DNA of 32,968 nt from Candidatus Heimdallarchaeota archaeon. Its GTDB lineage: Archaea; Asgardarchaeota; Heimdallarchaeia; JABLTI01. Each line of letters begins with the position of its first letter. The stretch's first letter is position 1. Where the stretch lies: the NCBI GenBank assembly GCA_019058165.1, contig JAHLVZ010000001.1, positions 62,412 to 95,379 of the forward strand. Direction: 5' to 3'. A model generated the notes under the pieces. That model was given only the letters and a program-made list of their open reading frames with translations, searched no databases and was not told where the DNA came from. Both the position numbers and the translations under genes were made by a program. Of the stretch, positions 7,516-15,712 are shown piece after piece.

Positions 7516-9090
7516 ATGAAGTATAATTTGCAGTTTAGTTTTAAATTGCGAGGAAAATTCCCTCAAAATGCTCCTGAAAAAATCGAAGAATGGTTAGTGG
7601 AGCTAAAACAAATGCTCGAAAAGGGCATAAATGAAAAGGATCTAAAAGAAATCTCTCGAGTTAAAAAGTGGGAGATCCCTACAACTTCTAAGAAAGAAGA
7701 TGAATTTATTCTTTCGGTTTCAAGTGGAGGAATACTTCTACCCCATCATGCTTTACTTAGAATGAGGAAGTTTTTCAGTGGAAAATTTGGGAAAGAATTC
7801 AAATTAGGGATTAGTGGGATAGAGATTAAATCCTATAAAATTGATGTTGATATACCTCGTAAACCGGAAAAAGAATTTTCTCTTCCATTTGCTTCATCCA
7901 TTAAATTCGGTGATAAAGTAGCAAAAGTCACTTTGGATAAAGATATCCCAATTGATTTTATTGAAAAAGGTGCTATTGACCGACTTGTCAAGCTTGTAAG
8001 GAATAAGGTTCTAGAGGAATTCATAAGAGGGAAAGATGAACACCACCTCGTTATTTGGACAAGTGAGGAGAAAACACCAGTAGTTAAAACAAATCCAACT
8101 GATAACATGATAAAGGAAGGGTGGATCCAAAGAACTAATTATCGAAATCAATGGATTTTCGGACCAACCATTACAGCTGTAACTGAAGCACTAAAAGATG
8201 TAATGGTTGATGTTTTGTATAAACCACTTGGTTTCAAGAATATGATTTTCCCAAAGGTTGTTCCCTGGGAAGTTTGGAAGAAAAGCGGACACCTTTCTGG
8301 ATTATATCAAGGGGGATTTGAGCCTTACTTTGTTTGTACTCCAAAAACACATGATGCTGAATTTTGGGAAGAAATTGCTGATTATTATCGAATTACTTTG
8401 GATATTGAACCAGAAAAAATCATGGAAAAACTACGACCTCCTATTGGCGGATTAAGTTATGCCCAATGCCCACCATTCTATTCATATCTTCAAGGTAAAA
8501 CAATTTCAGATGATAGTTTTCCATTATTAATCTATGATTGGTCGGGTCCAACATATAGATATGAAAGTGGAGCAGCACATGGTTTTGAAAGAGTTGATGA
8601 ACTTCACAGAATAGAAACCATAGTTATTGGGTTCCCTGACCAAGTCAAAAAAGCTGCACAAGATCTCCGAATAGGTTTTAGGAAGATAATTGGAGAAATT
8701 TTGGATTTAGAATATCGGGAAGCTTGGGTTACTCCCTGGTGGATTTCCCAAGAAGGATCAGCTGATCAAGAAGATGGAAAAACTGTTGAATTACCAAAAT
8801 TCGATCAAATTGGTACAATAGATTTTGAAATTTATATGCCTTACAGAGGTTCACGAGACTCAAGTGATTGGTTGGAAACTCAGAATGTTTCAATTTTAGG
8901 AAATAAATATGCAAAGAGTTTCACAGTGAAATCCCAGTCAGGAAAAGAATTATGGTCGAATTGTTGTGGTGGAAGCTTTGAACGCTTCATTTCAGCTTTT
9001 GTTGCACAGAAAGGTGTAGATCCGAAAAACTGGCCAGAGAAATTCCTAAAATATATCGATGAGCTCCCCAGTGGGCCCACGTTTATGTAA
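7516..9090 (+). CDS. serS: Type-2 (methanogen-type) serine--tRNA ligase
   Basis: 524 aa, close to the length of the rare atypical SerRS first known from methanogens (EC 6.1.1.11), which charges tRNA-Ser. It matches that family rather than the common bacterial/eukaryotic type: an N-terminal tRNA-binding domain of about 170 residues, then a class II core with 'YAQCPPFYSYLQG', 'DWSGPTYRYESGAAHGFERVD' (motif 2) and 'NCCGGSFERFISAFVAQKG' (motif 3 region). The Cys of 'AQCPP', the Glu of 'RVDEL' and a Cys of 'NCCGG' are at the positions of the active-site Zn2+ ligands known for this type. Followed after 25 bp by the protease gene. Confidence 0.92.
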   Translation: MKYNLQFSFKLRGKFPQNAPEKIEEWLVELKQMLEKGINEKDLKEISRVKKWEIPTTSKKEDEFILSVSSGGILLPHHALLRMRKFFSGKFGKEFKLGISGIEIKSYKIDVDIPRKPEKEFSLPFASSIKFGDKVAKVTLDKDIPIDFIEKGAIDRLVKLVRNKVLEEFIRGKDEHHLVIWTSEEKTPVVKTNPTDNMIKEGWIQRTNYRNQWIFGPTITAVTEALKDVMVDVLYKPLGFKNMIFPKVVPWEVWKKSGHLSGLYQGGFEPYFVCTPKTHDAEFWEEIADYYRITLDIEPEKIMEKLRPPIGGLSYAQCPPFYSYLQGKTISDDSFPLLIYDWSGPTYRYESGAAHGFERVDELHRIETIVIGFPDQVKKAAQDLRIGFRKIIGEILDLEYREAWVTPWWISQEGSADQEDGKTVELPKFDQIGTIDFEIYMPYRGSRDSSDWLETQNVSILGNKYAKSFTVKSQSGKELWSNCCGGSFERFISAFVAQKGVDPKNWPEKFLKYIDELPSGPTFM

Positions 9091-9115
9091 GAATGAATCT
9101 TTGTAGGTATTTGCT

Positions 9116-9616
9116 ATGACTGATAAGATAAAAGGCTTGAAACTTCTCAAGAAAATAAAACCTACAAAAAGAATATGCATAATGGGTATAGGTAATTATG
9201 ACCGTGCAGACGATTATGTTGGAAGTGCAATCATTGAATTACTTGAACAGAAAACCTTCCCAGAGAATATAAAATTAATCAATGCAGGTCCTGTACCAGA
9301 AGCTGTTACAGCAGTCATTAAACGTTTTGTACCTGATTATCTTATTATAATTGATGCAGCACAAATGGAAGAGGAACCTGGAACAATAAGAATTTTTTCT
9401 GAGAAAAATGTTGATTCTGCGTATATGATAACACCACACAAAGTTTCCATGAAAATGTACACACAATATCTAACTCATTTTCTTACAAAACTGAAAACAA
9501 TATTCATTGGTATTGAACCACAATCTTTGCGATACGATGAAGGTATGACCGAGAATGTTAAATTAAGTGCAGATTTTATTAGGAAGATGCTGGAAGACAA
9601 GTTTCTGAGGAAGTAA
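9116..9616 (+). CDS. Hydrogenase maturation protease (HycI/FrhD family, M52)
   Basis: 166 aa. Motifs of the nickel-dependent endopeptidases that trim the C-terminus of [NiFe]-hydrogenase large subunits are present in order: 'IMGIGNYDRADDYVG' with the metal-binding acid, 'IIIDAAQMEEEPGTIRIF' and 'TPHKVSM' with the metal-binding His. No hydrogenase subunit is in the window, so the substrate must be encoded elsewhere. The following gene starts one base after this stop codon (TAA-g-GTG), so translational coupling is likely. Confidence 0.85.
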   Translation: MTDKIKGLKLLKKIKPTKRICIMGIGNYDRADDYVGSAIIELLEQKTFPENIKLINAGPVPEAVTAVIKRFVPDYLIIIDAAQMEEEPGTIRIFSEKNVDSAYMITPHKVSMKMYTQYLTHFLTKLKTIFIGIEPQSLRYDEGMTENVKLSADFIRKMLEDKFLRK

Positions 9617-9617
9617 G

Positions 9618-10478
9618 GTGGCTCGAGATAAAAGTCCTAAAAGAGAGCTTCTAATTGAGTTATTAATTGATAAGATTCCAAAAGAACTACATATTCATTT
9701 TCCGCACCGTTGGTGGTTTATCGGAGATGTTTTAATTACAACAATTCCTGAAAAGCTCAAACAATATCGGAGTGCGGTTGGTGAAGCATTTCTACAACTC
9801 GAACCAAAGAGAGCGAGAACAATTCTTGGAAAAACAGGTCCAACGAGAGGAATTACAAGAGAACCAAGTTTTGATTATTTAGCTGGAGATAAGAACACTG
9901 AAACAATTCACAAGGAATTAGGTTGTTATTTCAAATTAGACGCAGCCAAGTTAACCTTTTCTCCTGGCAATCACTTTGAAAGAGAAAGAATGCTGGATGC
10001 AGTGAAAAGTGATGAATTTATTATAGACATGTTCAGTTGTGTTGGCAATTTATCATTACCCATTGCTGTTAATAAGGCACCAAAACAAATCATTGCAGCT
10101 GAAATAAATCCTTATGCTTTCAAATATCTTGAAGAAAACATAAAACTCAACAAAGTTACAGATGTGATGAAAGCAATTGAAGGAGATAACCGAGTAATTT
10201 TAAGGGAATTTGAAGGGAAAGCTGATCGGGTTATTTCAGGTTATTTACATAGCGATGAAGATCAAATTAGACAAGCTGTTAGATTATGTAATGAAGGCAG
10301 CATGCTCCATTACCATGTTGCTATTACTGCACGAAAAGAAATACAAACAGAAACAATCATGAATATTAAAAAAATAATTCAAGCAGAAGGAAGAGTTTGT
10401 ACGAAAATGATTCGAAAACGAGTGAAAAAATACTCGCCAGGAGTAGAGCACATCGTTTTAGATATAGTAATTAACTAA
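9618..10478 (+). CDS. taw2: tRNA wybutosine-synthesizing protein 2, archaeal (Taw2)
   Basis: 286 aa, GTG start one base after the previous stop, with GAGG in the end of the upstream gene. 'GDKNTETIHKELGCYFKLD' and 'FSPGNHFERERM' precede the SAM-binding motif 'IDMFSCVGNLSLPIAV', then 'AAEINPYAFKYLEENIKLNKV', and 'ADRVISGYLHS ... LHYHVAI'. That order fits the Trm5/TYW2 group. The last segment resembles the archaeal TYW2 members that transfer an aminocarboxypropyl group from SAM to the imG-14 base at position 37 of tRNA-Phe (EC 2.5.1.114). Trm5 itself is the main alternative, but it is usually longer with an N-terminal D1 domain. Confidence 0.8.
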   Translation: MARDKSPKRELLIELLIDKIPKELHIHFPHRWWFIGDVLITTIPEKLKQYRSAVGEAFLQLEPKRARTILGKTGPTRGITREPSFDYLAGDKNTETIHKELGCYFKLDAAKLTFSPGNHFERERMLDAVKSDEFIIDMFSCVGNLSLPIAVNKAPKQIIAAEINPYAFKYLEENIKLNKVTDVMKAIEGDNRVILREFEGKADRVISGYLHSDEDQIRQAVRLCNEGSMLHYHVAITARKEIQTETIMNIKKIIQAEGRVCTKMIRKRVKKYSPGVEHIVLDIVIN

Positions 10479-10798
10479 TCAAGAAGTACGTAAGGAAACG
10501 ATTACAAAAAGCACTCTTCATTAACAAAATCAATTTTGTGAATCATTAGCTGTAAATCAATTGTTTTGTGCAAGTGGTTCAGGATCAATTAATATAGGCT
10601 CCGTTCGTCAGTTCAGAAATTCAGGTATTAATTATTCTTCTAGTAATCTATTCGTTTTTTCTTTCTTAAATACCTTTTAGAAAAGCTGTACTTAAAGCTA
10701 ATTATTCAATTATTCTTTTAAACAAATGATAATACTTTCAGTTAACTCTTTGGATAAATGCCATATATCTGACTGAGTATAAACAATACTGAAGAAAA
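10479..10798. other. 320-bp intergenic stretch before the second tnpB
   Basis: No ORF or RNA gene recognised. It contains a perfect short hairpin ACAAAAT-CA-ATTTTGT at 10524-10539, without a following T-run, which may belong to the end of the taw2 transcript. The left end of the tnpB element presumably lies in the right part of this stretch, but no boundary could be identified. Confidence 0.5.
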
Positions 10799-11992
10799 AT
10801 GGTGAAAAGAGTCGTTAGAATACAGCTACCGAAAACAAAGCTTTTCGAAGAGCTAACATTCCTTGCGAAGAACCTCTACAATTCAGCCACTTACCTAGTT
10901 CGACAAACATACTTTGAAACAGGCAAAATTCTACGATATTATACAATCTGGAACAAGATGAAAAAGAAAAAGGAATACCGAAAACTCCATAAACGAGCTG
11001 GCAGCCAAACTCCACAACAACTATTAAGAGTGGTGGGAGCAACTTGGGGAGGATACAAAGCAGCGAAAGAAGACTGGCGCATAAATCCTGAGAAATACTT
11101 TGGAAAACCAAAGATGCCGAGATACTTACCAAAGAATGGTCGATTCATTGTAATTTGGTCAAAGATACAAGTAAGGATAAAAGAAGAAAAAGTGAGGATA
11201 GTAGAGCGACTCATGAAAGAAGGATTTCCAGCGATCCCAACGGAAAACCTACCAGTCACAGAAGCAAATCATTCCATCGTTCGTTTAAAACCATTTTTCG
11301 ACAAATTCATGTTGGAGTTAGTGTATGAAAAAGAATCGCCAATAATAAAAGTAAGGAAAGAGCAAAAGATTCTTGGATTGGATTTAGGCGTTAATAACCT
11401 CGTAGCTACGTCAGATGGGTTTATCATCAAAGGCGGGGTCGTTAAAAGCATCAACCAGTTCTTCAACAAGCAAAAAGCAAAGATCCAAGCACAGCTAAGG
11501 AAACAAGGTCATTGGACTAGTGAGAGAAAACAACAGCTGATGCGGTGGCGTCACGATAAATTGCATGACCTTTTTCACAAAGCGTCAAGAATGATTATTC
11601 AGCACTGTCTTAAGAATAAAATTTCCACAGTGGTCGTTGGTCGGAACAAGAATTGGAAGCAAAACATACGAATGGGTAGGAAAACCAATCAAAAATTCAC
11701 TAATATTCCTTTTAATAAACTTATAAAAATGTTACAGTACAAAGCAGAGGAGCGAGGAATCGATGTCATTCTTATTTCAGAGGAGTATACTTCCCAGACA
11801 TGTTCATGTTGTGGCTATTGTTCGCGAAGTAATCGTAAGTACAGAGGATTATTTGTTTGTAAAAAATGTAAGCTAGTCATTAATGCTGATGTTAATGCAG
11901 CAAAAAACATTGCTAAAAAAGTATTCCCCAAGTACCCATTAGGGATAGGGGGTAGTGGTTGTGTGGCACGACCGACAAAGCTTGCTTTGTAA
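10799..11992 (+). CDS. tnpB: TnpB-like RNA-guided nuclease (IS200/IS605 OrfB)
   Basis: 397 aa, full length for the family. The basic N-terminal half starts 'MVKRVVRIQLPK'. RuvC-I is 'LGLDLGVNNLVATSDG' (about residues 197-212). 'TVVVGRNKNWKQ' stands at the RuvC-II position with Gly instead of the usual Glu. Then 'MLQYKAEERGIDV', a CxxC...CxxC zinc ribbon (CSCCG ... CKKC) and RuvC-III 'NADVNAAKNI'. No tnpA is adjacent, so this is a stand-alone (IS1341-like) arrangement. It sits between taw2 and the PUA gene and disrupts neither visibly. It belongs to a different subgroup from the left-edge copy (VVVGRN versus IIIGDL). No strong Shine-Dalgarno precedes the ATG. Confidence 0.93.
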   Translation: MVKRVVRIQLPKTKLFEELTFLAKNLYNSATYLVRQTYFETGKILRYYTIWNKMKKKKEYRKLHKRAGSQTPQQLLRVVGATWGGYKAAKEDWRINPEKYFGKPKMPRYLPKNGRFIVIWSKIQVRIKEEKVRIVERLMKEGFPAIPTENLPVTEANHSIVRLKPFFDKFMLELVYEKESPIIKVRKEQKILGLDLGVNNLVATSDGFIIKGGVVKSINQFFNKQKAKIQAQLRKQGHWTSERKQQLMRWRHDKLHDLFHKASRMIIQHCLKNKISTVVVGRNKNWKQNIRMGRKTNQKFTNIPFNKLIKMLQYKAEERGIDVILISEEYTSQTCSCCGYCSRSNRKYRGLFVCKKCKLVINADVNAAKNIAKKVFPKYPLGIGGSGCVARPTKLAL

Positions 11993-12004
11993 ACTTTTGT
12001 TTAC
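11975..12004 (+). ncRNA. Two consecutive hairpins at the tnpB 3' end; candidate omega-RNA/right-end region
   Basis: ACAAAGC-TT-GCTTTGT (11975-11990) is followed, sharing two bases, by GTAAAC-TTTT-GTTTAC (11989-12004). The tnpB stop codon lies in the junction. Both stems are perfect. In characterised systems the guide RNA overlaps the tnpB 3' end and its guide is the sequence just beyond the right end. The structure is seen; the function is inferred. Confidence 0.5.
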
Positions 12005-12070
12005 AATTGATGTCATGAACAAAATTATATAATACTCGAATTCTTACGATTAATACTGGAGATATTTTCG

Positions 12071-12577
12071 TTGAATAAGAAAGTGGATGCAAAAACACCC
12101 GACCCATGGACATTGCGACAACTCAAGGTTGTTGCAGAATATCAATTCGGTAAGAAATTTGACAAGATTTTAGCTCCAAAAGACATTTTAGTGACATTTT
12201 CAAAAAACACAGACCGAGTGAGAGAGATAATTTTAGGGGAAGAACGTCTTGCAACGATTAGACCAACAGATGGCCTGTTTTCTATAGGTCTTGCTGGTGC
12301 ACAAAGAATTATTGATAATACTAAGATGCCAAAAAGACGTGTTGTTGTTCAATCTGATGTTAGTGAATTTATTGCAGATGGAAGAAATGTTTTTGCAAAA
12401 CATGTTGTAAAAGTTGATCCTGAAATATTGCCAGAAGATGAAGTAGTAGTTGTTTCTGAAGAAGATAAATTATTAGCAGTTGGCAGAGCTAAACTTTCAG
12501 CTGAATACATGCTCGCCTTTCAAAAAGGAACAGCAGTAAAAGTACGTCATGGGATTAAAAAACAAAAGAAATCATGA
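12071..12577 (+). CDS. PUA-domain RNA-binding protein related to the archaeosine TGT C-terminal part
   Basis: 168 aa with a TTG start preceded by TGGAGA about ten bases upstream; a GTG at 12083 is a weaker alternative. N-terminal half: 'LRQLKVVAEYQFGKKFDKIL' and 'TGLFSIGLAGAQRI'-like pattern ('DGLFSIGLAGAQRI'). C-terminal half: a PUA domain at about residues 92-165 with 'RRVVVQSDVSEFIADGRNVFAKHVV', ' VDPEILPEDEVVVVSE' and 'AVGRAKLS'. This architecture is that of the C-terminal RNA-binding part of archaeal tRNA-guanine transglycosylase as found in stand-alone proteins, so a tRNA-modification role is likely. Its stop overlaps the convergent polymerase gene by six bases. Confidence 0.78.
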   Translation: MNKKVDAKTPDPWTLRQLKVVAEYQFGKKFDKILAPKDILVTFSKNTDRVREIILGEERLATIRPTDGLFSIGLAGAQRIIDNTKMPKRRVVVQSDVSEFIADGRNVFAKHVVKVDPEILPEDEVVVVSEEDKLLAVGRAKLSAEYMLAFQKGTAVKVRHGIKKQKKS

Positions 12578-13729
12578 TTGAAAAAATTCTGTAATGGTTT
12601 TTTGTAAAGGATCTTGTTTTGTAAAATTTGATACCCTAACTGCAACTTTTCTTATTGGTGCATTATTATGTGCATGGTTTATTTCATCTAAAATCTCGTA
12701 AACAGTGGTTTTAATTCGTTCTTTATCATCATTTGCAGCTAAAAAAGAGCGACTACGATTAATGTTTTGGAAATTATCTTGTAAACGTACTGCCAGTGTT
12801 ACCGTCTTGTATTTGAAATTTTTTTTCACTAATCGATCATGAACACTATCTATTAATTTGGGCAAGATTTTTTCAGCAGTAACTCTTTCCCCATCATTCA
12901 TTTGCCCCCAAAACGTCCGACCATTACTGATGGATTTTGCACCATAGGTATTTATTGGTTCTATATTGGTTCTCCCTTTCCCTGAAATAATTCGATAAAA
13001 GAACTTGCCTAAACCCCCGAACTTCCGTATCATTTCAACTTCAGATCCAACAGCAATTATTTGTCCAATGGTTTTTATTCCATGCTTTCTTTTCAAACTC
13101 TCAGTTGTTTTAGGACCAATACCACTCATCTTTCTTACAGATAAGGGAGTTAAAAAATCAATTATTTTATCAGGAAGAACATATTTGATACCATCTGGTT
13201 TTGCTACACCAGTAGCTATTTTTGCTATTGTTGTATTAGATCCAATACCTATTGAACAGTTGATTTGTTCTGCTTCATAAATTTCTTTTTTTATTTTCTT
13301 AGCAAGTGGAATTGGGTCTCCACCATAGTCATTTTCTACCTCAGATGTTAAATTAAGATACGCTTCATCAATTGAAGCCACTCTAAATTGTTCAGTATAA
13401 GAAGATAGAATCGACATAATATTATCTGAAACATCTCTATAGAGAGAGTGATGTCTGCCAGTACAAATTAAATCCGGACAAAAATCAATTGCCTGGTTAA
13501 TTGGCATACCTGCATGCAATCCGAATTTCCTAGCTATATAATTACAAGAAGTAACTACCCCTCGTCTTGTCTCCCTGTTTCCACCAACAGCAACTGGTTT
13601 CCCTACTAATTCAGGATCTTCCCTTATTTCCACAGCAGCAAAAAAGCAATCTAAATCAACGTGATAGAGAAATTGACCTTCTCTTTGTTGTGTTTTTTTG
13701 GTTACTTTAGGAAGTTGGAGGAAAACCAT
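12572..13729 (-). CDS. dinB: Y-family DNA polymerase IV (Dpo4/DinB-like)
   Basis: 385 aa. 'HVDLDCFFAAVE' carries the first metal-binding Asp, 'VASIDEAYLNLT' the catalytic Asp-Glu pair, and 'GVVTSCNYIARKFGLHAGMP' and 'SIGIGSNTTIAKIA' complete the palm/fingers. 'VRKMSGIGPKTTESLKRKHGIKTIGQI' is the helix-hairpin-helix thumb, followed by a little-finger domain. The last residues 'QKTITEFFQS' fit a PIP-box (QxxIxxFF), so the enzyme should bind PCNA. It performs translesion synthesis past damaged bases. About 20 residues precede the catalytic core; start choice within them is not certain. Its 3' end overlaps that of the PUA gene. Confidence 0.93.
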   Translation of the reverse strand: MVFLQLPKVTKKTQQREGQFLYHVDLDCFFAAVEIREDPELVGKPVAVGGNRETRRGVVTSCNYIARKFGLHAGMPINQAIDFCPDLICTGRHHSLYRDVSDNIMSILSSYTEQFRVASIDEAYLNLTSEVENDYGGDPIPLAKKIKKEIYEAEQINCSIGIGSNTTIAKIATGVAKPDGIKYVLPDKIIDFLTPLSVRKMSGIGPKTTESLKRKHGIKTIGQIIAVGSEVEMIRKFGGLGKFFYRIISGKGRTNIEPINTYGAKSISNGRTFWGQMNDGERVTAEKILPKLIDSVHDRLVKKNFKYKTVTLAVRLQDNFQNINRSRSFLAANDDKERIKTTVYEILDEINHAHNNAPIRKVAVRVSNFTKQDPLQKTITEFFQS

Positions 13730-13906
13730 AAGCTAGTTTCTAACTCATAGAAAAAATAAGTTATATGCAGAGAGATAAACGAAAGTAATAAACTAAGAAA
13801 AAAAATAAGAAAAATATTATTTCGATATTTTTATTCTATAAACAACTTAATAAAAGAAAGTCTGTTGGGATTTCCTAACAAATTACTGAAATGAGTTACA
13901 ACACTG

Positions 13907-14029
13907 ATGATAAAAAAATGTCCATATTGTAGAACGGAATTAACAATTGAAGACCTTTGTTGGGAGATTTCCGAGAAAAAACAAGATGCAGAATATTATT
14001 GCCCACAATGCAAAAAAAAAGTAAGCTAA
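13907..14029 (+). CDS. 40-aa zinc-ribbon microprotein
   Basis: Too short for the ORF track. ATG ATA AAA AAA TGT CCA ... encodes 'MIKKCPYCRTELTIEDLC' and then a second knuckle 'YYCPQCKKKVS' before TAA. Two CPxC knuckles about 24 residues apart are the hallmark of a treble-clef/zinc-ribbon, and the lysine-rich tail suits nucleic-acid or protein binding. An overlapping ATG at 13891 in another frame stops after 13 codons. No strong Shine-Dalgarno. It lies alone in a 443-bp gap between two minus-strand genes. The regular Cys spacing argues for a real gene; function unknown. Confidence 0.6.
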   Translation: MIKKCPYCRTELTIEDLCWEISEKKQDAEYYCPQCKKKVS

Positions 14030-14172
14030 GAAAATAGAAAAGGGAATTCTTTTTCTTAATTTCTCATTTTAGACTTAGATAGCTCGTTTGAAAATTCTCA
14101 CTCGTTTTCTATATTTTACCTAATGAGAAATAACAAGACTGCAAAAGAGTAAGAAGAATGAAAAACAAGGTT

Positions 14173-14952
14173 TTACTCGGGAAAAACTGGTTTACCATAA
14201 AACATCTCGGTTTCATATGTGAATTGCACTTGATCATTCTCTTGATACTTTTCAAATAATGCCTCTAAACCATCCAGTAATAATTGATAGACAACTTGAT
14301 CCTCTTTTGGAGTATACGAAGAAGATAAAAGTCTACCTTTTAAACCATCAAAATTAAAAATTTGATAATTATCACAGACAAAATGAGTTACTTCTTCTGT
14401 TCCAAAAAAATCCTTGGCTTGTTGAAGATTTATATATTGTTGAGCAATGCCTTCATATTCCGGACAGTATTTTTTTAACAGTTGATCATATCCTTTCATA
14501 AAAGGTGTGCGTTCTATTTGTCTTGAATTATAGACAAGTACAAGACTACCTTTTGGTTTTAATATACGTTTAAATTCCCATTTTGTTTCTTCCGCATCGA
14601 ACCAATGAAAAGCTTGTGCAGCTGCTATCATATCTACGCTTCTTCTCCCAAGCGTTGTTGCTTCTGCTTGCCCATTAATACTAATGAAATTAGGATACCA
14701 CCCAAGGATTTTCTCTGCAGCTTCTCTCATCTCATCATTTGGTTCAACGGCATAGACTATACACCCAGCCTTCAAAAGTAGTTTAGTAAAAATGCCTGTT
14801 CCTGAACCAATGTCTGCTATAACAGTATCTTCCGAAATCAATTGCTCTTTCTTTAACTCAGTAATTAATTCTTTAGGATAAGTTGGACGATATCTAATAT
14901 AATTCTCAACTCGATCCGAAAATCTGCCTGTTGGATCCAAAGACAAAATCAT
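14173..14952 (-). CDS. Class I SAM-dependent methyltransferase (UbiE/Methyltransf_11 type)
   Basis: 259 aa. N-terminal 'DRVENYIRYRPTYPKELI' is typical of a group of small-molecule methyltransferases. Motif I is 'VIADIGSGTGIFTKLLL', then 'YAVEPNDEMREAAE' and 'VDMIAAAQAFHWFDAEETKWEFKRILKPKGSLVLVYN'. The substrate cannot be assigned. GAGG lies only three bases before the ATG at 14952, so a TTG two codons later (MSLDPTG) with a six-base spacer may be the true start. No obvious operon partner; the short zinc-ribbon gene upstream of its 3' end runs the other way. Confidence 0.8.
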   Translation of the reverse strand: MILSLDPTGRFSDRVENYIRYRPTYPKELITELKKEQLISEDTVIADIGSGTGIFTKLLLKAGCIVYAVEPNDEMREAAEKILGWYPNFISINGQAEATTLGRRSVDMIAAAQAFHWFDAEETKWEFKRILKPKGSLVLVYNSRQIERTPFMKGYDQLLKKYCPEYEGIAQQYINLQQAKDFFGTEEVTHFVCDNYQIFNFDGLKGRLLSSSYTPKEDQVVYQLLLDGLEALFEKYQENDQVQFTYETEMFYGKPVFPE

Positions 14953-15169
14953 ATCCTCAAAGATTATTTGGTGACTAAGTTATCGTTTAAGTTGTAAAAA
15001 ACCTTTTTCTCAAAAAATGTAAACGAAAACCGGAGTGTTAGAGGAACATTTCACTCATAAAACAAAATTTGAACTCGATTACTCACCATTAGAGCTTTGA
15101 AAATCATCAAATAAAACTTTAAATAATTCATTGTATTAATAAAATTGGAAATATGTGGTGGAGATATAT

Positions 15170-15586
15170 ATGCTCATAGAGGGATTCATATCAATAGAAG
15201 ACAGTGGTATTCCCACTTTTGTAATCAAACAACCTGATGCCAATTGGGATGAGGTGTTACTCTCTGGTTTCCTATCAAGCATTAATGACTTCTGTAACCT
15301 TGCTCTGGATTCCGGAAATTTATCCAACATTCAGTTTCAGGAAAAACAAGTTTTCTTTTCATTCTCCAATAGATTAGAAATTAAATTCGCCTTAATTGCG
15401 AAGAACTCAATCCCTAACGATATTGCGCAATACTGTTTAAATGAACTACAAGAACAATATACAGTCTTCTTTACTAAAGGGAAGAAAAAGAAGAAAGTAA
15501 CGAAAAACCAATCAGAGAAATTCACCAAAAGTATAGCTGTTCCAACGATTGAGAAATGGGAAACAAAAGCTTTGGATTCCAAATAA
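15170..15586 (+). CDS. Small longin/roadblock-like protein (probable)
   Basis: 138 aa from the ATG at 15170. The GTG at 15155 used by the ORF track sits just before GGTGGAG (15157-15163), a strong Shine-Dalgarno six bases upstream of this ATG. Pattern 'FISIEDSGIPTFVIKQ ... DEVLLSGFLSSINDFCNLAL ... IQFQEKQVFFSF' is the strand-strand-helix-strand arrangement of longin-like domains common in archaeal, especially Asgard, small-GTPase-associated proteins. A lysine-rich linker and short tail follow. No GTPase gene is adjacent. The family is assigned from pattern recall and needs a profile search. Confidence 0.5.
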   Translation: MLIEGFISIEDSGIPTFVIKQPDANWDEVLLSGFLSSINDFCNLALDSGNLSNIQFQEKQVFFSFSNRLEIKFALIAKNSIPNDIAQYCLNELQEQYTVFFTKGKKKKKVTKNQSEKFTKSIAVPTIEKWETKALDSK

Positions 15587-15712
15587 CAAATGACTAATAT
15601 TAGGTTTTTTGAATGGAAATCAATGATAAAAAGAGTTAGTTGAATTAAAATAACTCAATATTTACACAAAAAGACAAAAAGAAAGTATGTAAAGTAATTA
15701 TAGGTTAAATGA

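Larger units (their letters stand above)
10799..12004 (+). mobile_element. IS605/IS1341-type element, minimal extent
   Basis: Minimal span from the tnpB start to the end of the second 3' hairpin. The left end is not resolved. IS200/IS605 elements insert without target duplication, so direct repeats are not expected. Confidence 0.6.

Noticed and set aside
10815-11259. Minus-strand ORFs of 105 and 106 aa inside the second tnpB
   Set aside because: Antisense shadows of a gene with clear TnpB motifs.
13891-13932. Short ORF starting ATGAGTTACAAC
   Set aside because: Stops after 13 codons at TAG; the zinc-ribbon frame starting at 13907 is the plausible gene.
15661-15690. Repeat-like TTTACACAAAAAGACAAA before the TSP3 gene
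   Set aside because: Too many mismatches and low complexity to count as a copy.
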